This document shows positions 41,705 through 48,223 of a stretch of 58,571 bases of DNA, one piece after another; position 1 is the stretch's first letter; every line of letters starts with the position of its first letter. The DNA is taken from IMG/VR virus record IMGVR_UViG_3300036886_000519, positions 1-58,571 of that record; one strand, 5' to 3'. Source of the stretch: a virus. The notes under the pieces were generated by a model that did no database searches, had not been told where the DNA came from, and saw nothing but the letters and a program-made list of their open reading frames with translations. A program made the position numbers and the translations under genes.

Positions 41705-42724
41705 TCAGAAAGCTGGTTCACTCACTTCTGGCGGCGCCACCCGCAACTCCTCGTTGGGCGCCACCCGCTTGTAGAAGTTCTCGATGACGTTGGGATTACC
41801 GTTCGAGCGGCACAGCGCGAAGTACGCGCAAGGCCTGTGATAGTTGAAGCAGAAGCCGGTGTTTTGATAGAAGACGCCGCGCCGGCGGGCGTCGAGGTAT
41901 GCCTGGGTCAGTTCCCAGAGTTCGCTGCGCAGAATGTCGAAGCGGTCACGGGAGAGGTAAAGCATTTCCCGGTGGAGCATGGCCGGATCGGTGTACTTTT
42001 CCGCGAGGCGCTCCTGGAACTCCTCATCCGTTTCCGGCAGCTTGCGCTTTGCGGTTGTCTTGCCCGTCTTCGACTTGGCCAGCAGTTCCGCGCGGCGCGC
42101 GTCGAACTCTTCCTCCGTCTCGCCCTTGCTCTGCTGGAGCTTCGCTTTGACGAGGATGTTGTAGAGGATGCCGGTGATGGTGATGCCCATCGTCTGCTCC
42201 ACGTAGGAGGCGTAGATGGTGATCTGGAAGTCCGTCCATAGCCGCTCCAGATAGTCGGCGTCGAGTTGCGCCGCGGTCTTGTGCTCCAGGAGGAAGTAGT
42301 CGTTTCCGATTCGGACGATGCCGTCGACCTTGCCGGCGAGGACAAAGCTGCGGGATGCCGCGCCCGTGGCCGGATTGATAATAGGCCCTTCGAAGGTCTT
42401 CTCCAGCGCCACCACTTCGAACTCTTCTGCCGCATACCGCGCCGCGTAGGCATTCATCATCGCGGTGGCCAGATGCCAGTCCCGGCGTTGGCCCTCGTCA
42501 TACAGTCGGTTGGGGCAGAGAGTGCCGATGAGATCCAGCACGCGCTCGAGGTCGCGGCGTTGGTGCCACAGCTCAAGGCACTCGTGGGCGAGGGAGCCGA
42601 AATGGAGGTTCCCATCACGCTCCAGACCGACCAATTGCTGGATGTAACGCCAGTCCACCGCCTTCCGGCAATTCCGAAAGAGCGACCACATGCTGTAGGT
42701 GGAGGTCATGAGATAGGCGCTCAT
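41705..42724 (-). CDS. Cas4/RecB-like PD-(D/E)XK nuclease with Fe-S cysteines
   Basis: A 339-residue nuclease. The active site is D134 (GKVDGIVRIG) and E147-x-K149 (FLLEHKT), in the PD-(D/E)XK order. A Cys near the N-terminus (C19, FRNCRKA) and three near the C-terminus (C292, C299, C305; CFNYHRPCAYFALC) form the four-Cys pattern of Cas4/AddB-type [4Fe-4S] nucleases. A charged insertion (~215-245) is unusual. It likely acts as a DNA-end exonuclease that feeds the Sak4-like recombinase. Its ATG at 42724 overlaps the stop of the sigma-like gene. Confidence 0.85.
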   Translation of the reverse strand: MSAYLMTSTYSMWSLFRNCRKAVDWRYIQQLVGLERDGNLHFGSLAHECLELWHQRRDLERVLDLIGTLCPNRLYDEGQRRDWHLATAMMNAYAARYAAEEFEVVALEKTFEGPIINPATGAASRSFVLAGKVDGIVRIGNDYFLLEHKTAAQLDADYLERLWTDFQITIYASYVEQTMGITITGILYNILVKAKLQQSKGETEEEFDARRAELLAKSKTGKTTAKRKLPETDEEFQERLAEKYTDPAMLHREMLYLSRDRFDILRSELWELTQAYLDARRRGVFYQNTGFCFNYHRPCAYFALCRSNGNPNVIENFYKRVAPNEELRVAPPEVSEPAF

Positions 42725-43239
42725 CGGGCACCTCCGGCGACGAAGTAGCGGGGCCCGATGCCGGCGGCGTCGAGCGCTTCGCGAATCAGCCGTTTCCGGA
42801 CTTGGATGATCTGGCGGGAGCAGCCCAGCGCCTCAGCAGTTTCAACCGTGGAGTGCCAAAATAGCGCCAGCGCGGTCTCTTGAACGGCACTGGGCAGCGG
42901 GGCGAGCGCTCGTTCGAGGTCAATCCGGAACCGCCCGCGAGCCGCCGAACTTGGAGCGGAATCGGCGACCGGGATCTCCTGCTCCCTCCGGCTGGGCGCC
43001 AGGTGGTACCGCAGGATGGACGTCAGTTCTTTGTCCATAACACGCGATGCGAAGGTACGGACCGACGCTCGCTGGCTATCGAACTTCGGCCAGCGGGTGA
43101 TAAAGGTCAGGACGAGTCGGCTTTCTACGTCTTCTCGTTCACCGACAGCGAACCCGCAGCGTCGAACGAACGCATTGGCCTTCCGCTCCGCGAGGTTCTG
43201 GACAACCGGGATCGCCTGGTCAAGAGTGACGTCAGCCAC
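42721..43239 (-). CDS. Sigma-factor-like / HTH regulatory protein
   Basis: A 172-residue protein. The layout is that of an ECF-like sigma factor: a helical N-terminal part (AERKANAFVRRCGFAVGERE...SRLVLTFITRWPKF) and a C-terminal region-4-like HTH (LPSAVQETALALFWHSTVETAEALGCSRQIIQVRKRLIREAL). The linker contains APSRREQEI. It lacks a clear region 2 -10 recognition helix, so it may be a late-gene activator or decoy, not a true sigma. The start is GTG at 43239 with AAGGAGG seven bases upstream. It is in the early operon just after the HTH gene, a sensible place for a middle or late switch. Confidence 0.6.
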   Translation of the reverse strand: MADVTLDQAIPVVQNLAERKANAFVRRCGFAVGEREDVESRLVLTFITRWPKFDSQRASVRTFASRVMDKELTSILRYHLAPSRREQEIPVADSAPSSAARGRFRIDLERALAPLPSAVQETALALFWHSTVETAEALGCSRQIIQVRKRLIREALDAAGIGPRYFVAGGAR

Positions 43240-43591
43240 GTCGGCCTCCTTGCGGAATAGCGATCCCCACACCGGCCAGTTCGATCTCCATCGAGAAAGG
43301 CAACCCGTGCCGCACTTGGACCTCACGGATCTCGCCGGCCTCCACATCACGGACGTAGGCAAAGAACTCCGCAATCTGTGGCCGGAGTTCCGACGTGGGC
43401 GCCGACGGCTTGCCGGTCGTCACGGGCGACCCGAACTTAACGTCGCGCACCATGACTGGCCCGGGGTTGAAAACCAGTTCGCCGCCGCGGATCTGGAGGT
43501 ATTCAAAGCGGCCGAAACCGAGTTGCTGCATGGCGGCGACGAACGCCGCCTCGGACGGCAGCAAGTCCTGGATCGTGACGGGCTGGGTCAT
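43232..43591 (-). CDS. Unknown early protein
   Basis: A 119-residue protein starting MTQPVTIQDLLPSEAAFVAA, with a beta-rich centre (FEYLQIRGGELVFNPGPVMV) and a C-terminal EVQVRHGLPFSMEIEL section. No family recognised. It overlaps the AlpA-type gene upstream (ATGA) and the sigma-like gene downstream by eight bases, so all three are translated together. It may be a regulatory partner. Confidence 0.5.
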   Translation of the reverse strand: MTQPVTIQDLLPSEAAFVAAMQQLGFGRFEYLQIRGGELVFNPGPVMVRDVKFGSPVTTGKPSAPTSELRPQIAEFFAYVRDVEAGEIREVQVRHGLPFSMEIELAGVGIAIPQGGRRG

Positions 43592-43800
43592 CGCGCCACC
43601 TCCGCGAGGTCTCCACCTGCCTGGCGGCTCAGAAGCCAATCCTTCACGTCGGACGGGGCGTAGCGGATCATCTGGCCGATCCGGTGGAAACGAGGTCCCT
43701 TGCCGTCCGTCCGCCAGGTTCGCAACGTCCCGATCGAGACTTGGAGTGTCCCGGCCAGTTCCTTCTCTTCGAGTAGTGTTTCTAGGGGGTTGTCGCTCAT
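43588..43800 (-). CDS. AlpA/excisionase-type HTH protein
   Basis: A 70-residue MerR/AlpA-like winged-helix protein: ELAGTLQVSIGTLRTWRTDGKGPRFHRIGQ, then MIRYAPSDVKDWL. This 'K.PRF.RIG..IRY...DV..WL' pattern is the standard Xis/AlpA helix-turn-helix with a wing. Such proteins act as excisionase or as the first regulator of an early operon. It is the first gene of the leftward early operon, and its ATG at 43800 is preceded by a box AGGCGAA, one of the repeats seen upstream. Confidence 0.85.
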   Translation of the reverse strand: MSDNPLETLLEEKELAGTLQVSIGTLRTWRTDGKGPRFHRIGQMIRYAPSDVKDWLLSRQAGGDLAEVAR

Positions 43801-43861
43801 TTCGCCTGTCCCTCACGCCTTGTGCGTGTTTGGTACAAGGTGATGATCCGCCCTAACCGCG

Positions 43862-43903
43862 TAGGCGAATCAAGATAGGCGAGGTAGGCGAAAAGGTAGG
43901 CGG
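43862..43903. promoter_or_regulatory. TAGGCGA operator cluster upstream of the early operon
   Basis: Three exact TAGGCGA boxes (43862-43868, 43876-43882, 43885-43891) and one TAGGCGG (43897-43903) lie in the 108-base gap between the stop of the gene at 43909 and the early operon start at 43800, with centre spacings of 14, 9 and 12 bases. A fifth related box, AGGCGAA, abuts the ATG (43801-43807). The same word forms an inverted repeat at 46097-46114. Clusters of the same 7-mer in two promoter regions suggest one regulator binds both. Confidence 0.6.
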
Positions 43904-43908
43904 CGCGG

Positions 43909-44769
43909 CTATCGGCGGGTGCGCAACTTGGGGTCTGTGCGCAGGATTCCTTCTATACGCTTTGATTTGCTGGACTTGTTGCCCAGCGTTCCCTTCATCC
44001 ACTTGTAGAAATCCGACTTGTGGACGCCGGCGTCTTCGAAGATGACCTGGTCGGTGCAGTTGAAATCGCTCTTGTACTTCTCAACCACCGCGTGCCGCTG
44101 CTCGACCGGAGTTGGCGTGATTTCGTCCGCGTCGGTGATCTCCAAGGCAACAAAGCGGCCGTCTTCCGAAAGCCCAACCCGCTCCTCCATTGAGATGAAG
44201 TCGCTATGGCGCCGGGCCAGGGTCTCACGCAACTCGACCGTCAGGTGATTGCTCGTGGGCGCGACGGCCACGAACGGTGTAGTGCACGAGAGCGCCAGCT
44301 CGCGAAGGGCGGACCGGAAGTCGTCGCGCCGGGCAAAAACCAGCAAAAAGACCGGATGATTCCGCGTGGCGCGGCTCGTCGAAAGCCCCAGTTCCCAAAC
44401 GCCGTGCGCCCTAACTTGCAGATTCTGGGTCCGGACGCAAAGCCCCTCCACTATTGGTCGCACCAACGCTCCGATGTCCAGCGTGCAGACGAGTGCGTCC
44501 TTGGGTGCCAGAGGCACGTCATCGCAGAGCTTGTGAGGGTGTCTGCAGATGGCGGCGAGCGTCCCATCTCCGTACTGAACGATCCTGCGCGGGCAGTCAT
44601 GATCGCGGGGATGGGGGCAAGGGTACGTCGCGCCGATATCTTCGGTCGGCCGCAGGTGGGGACGGATCAGCGGGAATTCAGTGCCACAGAAATGTTCCCA
44701 GTAGGCCGGAATCGCGGCGAGGCCTGGAACGCTCTCAATCCCCTGCCAAAGCCGCGTCAGCTTGCGCAT
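43909..44769 (-). CDS. Zinc-ribbon protein with HTH-like C-terminus, candidate repressor
   Basis: A 286-residue protein. Residues ~48-85 hold a Cys/His-rich segment (YPCPHPRDHDCPRR, AAICRHPHKLCDD) that looks like a four-Cys zinc ribbon. The middle has ATRNHPVFLLVFARRDD and SNHLTVELRETLAR. The last ~60 residues (DQVIFEDAGVHKSDFYKWMK and SKRIEGIL) resemble a small HTH of the phage-repressor sort. It lies between two DNA regions carrying TAGGCGA boxes and is encoded with the gene at 44735 (35-base overlap), so I suggest it is a regulator. That is inference: no classical CI domain is visible. The start chosen is ATG at 44769. Confidence 0.55.
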   Translation of the reverse strand: MRKLTRLWQGIESVPGLAAIPAYWEHFCGTEFPLIRPHLRPTEDIGATYPCPHPRDHDCPRRIVQYGDGTLAAICRHPHKLCDDVPLAPKDALVCTLDIGALVRPIVEGLCVRTQNLQVRAHGVWELGLSTSRATRNHPVFLLVFARRDDFRSALRELALSCTTPFVAVAPTSNHLTVELRETLARRHSDFISMEERVGLSEDGRFVALEITDADEITPTPVEQRHAVVEKYKSDFNCTDQVIFEDAGVHKSDFYKWMKGTLGNKSSKSKRIEGILRTDPKLRTRR

Positions 44770-45919
44770 CGTGGGCGGTCTCCTCGGTAAGGACGAACCC
44801 GCGAGCGCGCAGCCAGTCCTCAATCACCATTGCCTCTTCGCCGCGGTTGTAGCCGGATTTGTTGCCGGCTTTGATAGTGACCGTTCGGGGCTTCTTTTCG
44901 CCCTCCAGCTTGATCTTGAAGACCGCCTTGCGGATGTGTGGTTCCGTTTCGATGTCCCTCTGGATCAGCGCCAACGCATGAAACAGGCCTTCGGCGCGAT
45001 GAATTTCTACGTGTTCAAAGGCGCCGCCCCAGGAGTATTCAACCTCCCGAAGGTTCACTGAATCCAGCCCGGAAATGTCGCGGCAGTTCAGGGATGCGCG
45101 GCCATCCTTCTTGAGCGGCTCGAGAGTGTACTTTTCGATGAACACGAACCGGTCTTCCCCGCCGAAAATGTGGCGGCCAAAAAGCGCGCGGTACTCGCGC
45201 ACGTCTGCGAACGCCGACGCGTTGATGCGGAGTTCGTTGTGGACGACGTCGTAGATCACTACGTCCGTCTTCTCAGGGCGGAAGAATGTCGACGTCGATC
45301 TGGGACCCTTCCGACTCGGCTCGCGCTTGCACGGCTGTCCATGCTCGATGAGGAACCGGACCTCACCGGCAGAGTCCTTTCGAGTAACGCGGCATCCAGC
45401 GCCACGCTTCTTCGCCAGAAAGTAAGCGTCGAGCGATTCCTCCAACGCCGACAAGTCCGCCGGCAGGTCGTCGATGGCGATAACCTCTTCCGGGTTGGCC
45501 GCACGGAAGCTCTCAAAGGATTTCCGTTTCTGGAAGAACTCCTCATGCTCCTTCCTTTCCAGCGCCTCGGGGTTCTTGAGCCAAATCTGGGTGGCCAGAT
45601 CCAGCGCCGTGACTTCACCGTCTGAATCAATCTGGCTTGCCACCGCCATGTCCAGCAACTCATCAAAGCGCCCGTCCGAGCCAAGGCTGCCGATCAAGTG
45701 CAGCGCTTCGACCAAATCTCCCGGCATTTCCTCGTCTGGCTGGGCGAGGATGCCTCCGAGCGCCGTAGCGTCGATTTCCTGATCCGCGCTGGATGGAAGG
45801 GAGAAGCCCTTCATTTCCAGGAACAGTCGGAAAGGTTCGAGCAAAGGGATCAAATTCGCAGGTTGGATCTTCTTCAGAAGGTCTGGCTGCGCAAAGCTTT
45901 TCAGGTTGAATCGGGCCAT
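44735..45919 (-). CDS. Unknown protein, partner of the candidate repressor
   Basis: A 394-residue protein that I cannot place. The N-terminus (MARFNLKSFAQPDLLKKIQPANLIPLLEPF) and the helical middle are acidic and contain KNPEALERKEHEEFFQKRKS. The C-terminal half is mixed alpha/beta (TDVVIYDVVHNELRI, REYRALFGRHIFGGEDRFVF, KPRTVTIKAGNKSGYNRGEE). No catalytic motif or membrane segment is visible. The ATG at 45919 has a GGAGGTGG site; an in-frame ATG at 46042 would run through a poorly coding stretch. It is the first gene of a two-gene leftward operon behind the inverted TAGGCGA operator. Confidence 0.6.
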   Translation of the reverse strand: MARFNLKSFAQPDLLKKIQPANLIPLLEPFRLFLEMKGFSLPSSADQEIDATALGGILAQPDEEMPGDLVEALHLIGSLGSDGRFDELLDMAVASQIDSDGEVTALDLATQIWLKNPEALERKEHEEFFQKRKSFESFRAANPEEVIAIDDLPADLSALEESLDAYFLAKKRGAGCRVTRKDSAGEVRFLIEHGQPCKREPSRKGPRSTSTFFRPEKTDVVIYDVVHNELRINASAFADVREYRALFGRHIFGGEDRFVFIEKYTLEPLKKDGRASLNCRDISGLDSVNLREVEYSWGGAFEHVEIHRAEGLFHALALIQRDIETEPHIRKAVFKIKLEGEKKPRTVTIKAGNKSGYNRGEEAMVIEDWLRARGFVLTEETAHDAQADAALAGD

Positions 45920-46096
45920 CGTGGGCCACCTCCCAAGGGTGTTTTGGCTGTAGCGGCAGGCCAAGGGGGGAATGTCATGACCCGGAGTACAACTCCACAG
46001 CGTAGCATGGCGAACAAACAGCGAATCAAAATCACCAGCCATGTTGCTGAAAACGTGATAAATCGAGTTCTTGCCAAAGGGCCCCTGTGGATTATT

Positions 46097-46114
46097 TAGG
46101 CGACCCCTCGCCTA
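46097..46114. promoter_or_regulatory. Perfect inverted-repeat operator TAGGCGA-CCCC-TCGCCTA
   Basis: TAGGCGA (46097-46103) and TCGCCTA (46108-46114) are exact complements around a 4-base CCCC loop. The half-site is identical to the boxes at 43862-43891. It ends eight bases before the -35 of the rightward promoter and lies upstream of the leftward gene at 45919. A dimeric regulator binding here could control both directions. Confidence 0.6.
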
Positions 46115-46121
46115 TTTTTCC

Positions 46122-46150
46122 TTGTTTTCGCGTTTTATTCGCCCTATAAT
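46122..46150 (+). promoter_or_regulatory. Sigma70-type promoter for the TcmP/DUF5131 pair
   Basis: A perfect TATAAT (46145-46150) with TTGTTT (46122-46127) 17 bases before it. TTG is the most conserved part of the -35 box, and the spacer is ideal. Transcription would begin near 46157, about 77 bases before the GTG start of the first gene. It is the best -10 box noticed in the window. A related sequence, TCGCCCTA (46139-46146), overlaps the -10 region, so the TAGGCGA regulator might block it. Confidence 0.5.
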
Positions 46151-46233
46151 GCGAGTTGGCCGGGTGGATCTTCCAGCGGTGAAATCCGCCTTATGCTAGG
46201 CTGCCGGGTTGGTCGGATGGAAGGACGTTCTCA

Positions 46234-47370
46234 GTGGCGATGCGAAGCACAGTCTTCTTTGAAATCCAGCAGCCTCCATCGAAGGTGAAGTCGCTGATAG
46301 CGAGCCAGTACTTCAAGGCCTGGGCAATGGTCATGACGGGAACGAAGTCGAAGGAGTCGAACGTCGGTTACATCGATCTCTTTGCGGGCCCAGGAATGTT
46401 CGACGACGGCTCCGAATCAACACCGATTCTGATCCTCAAAGATGCCATCGGCACCGACAGGATCAAGCACAGCCTTTGGAGCTACTTCAACGACCGGGAC
46501 CAGGGCAACATCGATTCGCTCCGCCGCGAGATCAGTAGCCTCGCTGGAGTCGAATGTCTTGTCCACGAGCCTGGCTTCAACTGCGAGTTGGTCTCGCCGG
46601 CAATTGCTGATTACCTCCGTGCATATTCTCTGAGGCCCACCTTCGTTTTCGCCGACCCTTTTGGCTACGTGGGCATATCCCTCCAACTCCTGGACCGGCT
46701 ACTGAAGCACAAGAAAAGTGAATTGCTGGTTTTCTTCAATACGAATCGTATCAGCCCCGGCGTCGCAAACCCGTTCGTGAAGGAGCACATTGACGCGCTG
46801 TTCGGCGTCGAGAGGGCAGCAGCCGTGCGCCAGAGGGTAAGGGATCTCCACGGTCTCGATCGTGAGGAGGCTGTCCTCGACAGTTTCGAAGAGGCTATGC
46901 GCAATGGTGGATTTGCTTACATCACCCGATTCCGCTTCGCAAGCATGTCGCAGCACCGGACCAGCCACCATCTGATCCACTGCTCGAGGCACCCGAAGGG
47001 CGAGGAGATAATGAAGGACATCATGGCCCGCCACAGCCATAAACGTCCTGATGGGGTCGCTACATTCGAGTTCAAGAAACAGACGATTCAGCGCTCACTT
47101 TTTGACCAGGAGGCTGGTTATACTGAACCGCCGGAGGAACTGGCTGAGGCCATCCTCAGGGTTTTTGCAGGCAGGACAATGACTCTCGCAGAAGTTTGGC
47201 GTGCGCATGCTCACGGCACGAACTTCGTCGAGCGGAACTATCGGGAGGCCTTGCTTTATTTGGAGGCTCAGGGAAAGATCAGCGTTGAGCCGCCGTCGGC
47301 CGTCCGCGGCACTCGAAACGGGCAACAGGTCTGGGGAAGCGACACAAGAGCCAGATTCCCGCGACAATAG
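46234..47370 (+). CDS. tcmP: Three-Cys-motif partner protein TcmP
   Basis: A 378-residue TcmP protein. The N-terminal domain has IDLFAGPGMFDDG and later FVFADPFGY, resembling motif I and IV regions of an SAM-dependent methyltransferase-like fold, so a modifying activity is possible. The last ~90 residues (TMTLAEVWRAHAHGTNFVER, YREALLYLEAQGKISVEPPS) look like a winged helix. By definition the family is found beside a three-Cys protein, and one follows here 18 bases downstream. The start is GTG at 46234 with GGAAGGA upstream; ATG at 46240 is possible. TcmP is often seen in defence or mobile islands, but its role is not established. Confidence 0.85.
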   Translation: MAMRSTVFFEIQQPPSKVKSLIASQYFKAWAMVMTGTKSKESNVGYIDLFAGPGMFDDGSESTPILILKDAIGTDRIKHSLWSYFNDRDQGNIDSLRREISSLAGVECLVHEPGFNCELVSPAIADYLRAYSLRPTFVFADPFGYVGISLQLLDRLLKHKKSELLVFFNTNRISPGVANPFVKEHIDALFGVERAAAVRQRVRDLHGLDREEAVLDSFEEAMRNGGFAYITRFRFASMSQHRTSHHLIHCSRHPKGEEIMKDIMARHSHKRPDGVATFEFKKQTIQRSLFDQEAGYTEPPEELAEAILRVFAGRTMTLAEVWRAHAHGTNFVERNYREALLYLEAQGKISVEPPSAVRGTRNGQQVWGSDTRARFPRQ

Positions 47371-47388
47371 AACAGAGAGGGGTGCACC

Positions 47389-48135
47389 TTGGGCTTACGC
47401 TCAGAGATCGAGTGGACGGAATCAACCTGGAACCCTGTCACGGGCTGCACGAAAATCAGCCCTGGCTGCAAGCACTGTTACGCCGAGCGGATGGCCAAGC
47501 GGTTGCAGGCGATGGGGCAGAAGAACTACGCAAACGGCTTCGAGTTGACGTTGCAGGATCACACGGTCGAATTGCCTTTGCGATGGAAGAAACCCCAGAC
47601 CGTTTTTGTGAATTCGATGAGTGATCTGTTTCACGAAGATGTTCCTGTTCACTTTATCAAGAGGGTCTTCGATGTCATGAATCGCGCCTACTGGCACCGC
47701 TTCCAGGTACTAACGAAAAGGTCCGAACGACTGGCAAAGATCGACGGAGAACTGGAATGGGCACCGAACATCTGGATGGGCGTAAGCATCGAGCTCGACA
47801 AATACTGCGCTCGCGCATCCGATCTTCGCAGCACTGGGGCGCACGTGAAGTTTCTTTCCTTGGAGCCCCTATTGGGACCATTACCTAGCCTCGATCTTTC
47901 AGGGATCAACTGGGTCATTGTCGGCGGCGAATCCGGACCAGGCGCCCGTCCGATGGACCAGACGTGGGTGACGGCTTTGAGGGATCACTGCACTCACGTC
48001 CAGGTGCCGTTCTTCTTCAAACAATGGGGTGGAGTTGTCAAGAGCCGGACCGGTCGTTCGCTTGACGGCCGCACATGGGACGAGATGCCCGATGAGGATC
48101 TCGCTCCCGAAGAAGCACTGCGTATTCTGGCGTAG
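47389..48135 (+). CDS. DUF5131 / phage Gp37-Gp68 family three-Cys protein
   Basis: A 248-residue DUF5131 protein. The motif is C-x6-C-x2-C in [17 protein letters not shown], resembling the CxxxCxxC of radical SAM enzymes but with a different spacing. The rest has the barrel-like pattern [51 protein letters not shown] and WVIVGGESG. It ends [10 protein letters not shown]. From memory the family is widespread in phages and islands with no known substrate. The start is TTG at 47389, with GAGAGGGG at good spacing. It forms a pair with the upstream TcmP, the classic arrangement. Confidence 0.85.
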   Translation: MGLRSEIEWTESTWNPVTGCTKISPGCKHCYAERMAKRLQAMGQKNYANGFELTLQDHTVELPLRWKKPQTVFVNSMSDLFHEDVPVHFIKRVFDVMNRAYWHRFQVLTKRSERLAKIDGELEWAPNIWMGVSIELDKYCARASDLRSTGAHVKFLSLEPLLGPLPSLDLSGINWVIVGGESGPGARPMDQTWVTALRDHCTHVQVPFFFKQWGGVVKSRTGRSLDGRTWDEMPDEDLAPEEALRILA

Positions 48136-48223
48136 CCGCGCCAAGTATGGATCATTCCCGCACCAATTCGTCTGCAAAAGGCAGATGCCCGGGTCCGGAT
48201 CGGTGGTAGAGATGTCCTGCCCG

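Larger units (their letters stand above)
45920..46233. other. 314-base divergent control region
   Basis: This gap separates the leftward pair (43909-45919) from the rightward TcmP/DUF5131 pair, so it must drive both. From 46097 it is markedly more AT-rich than its surroundings. It contains the TAGGCGA inverted repeat (46097-46114) and a good rightward promoter (46122-46150), both listed separately. No small gene was supported here. Confidence 0.5.

Noticed and set aside
46043-46099. Extension of the 44735 gene to an upstream ATG at 46042
   Set aside because: The added 41 codons have poor coding character, while the ATG at 45919 has a GGAGGTGG site.
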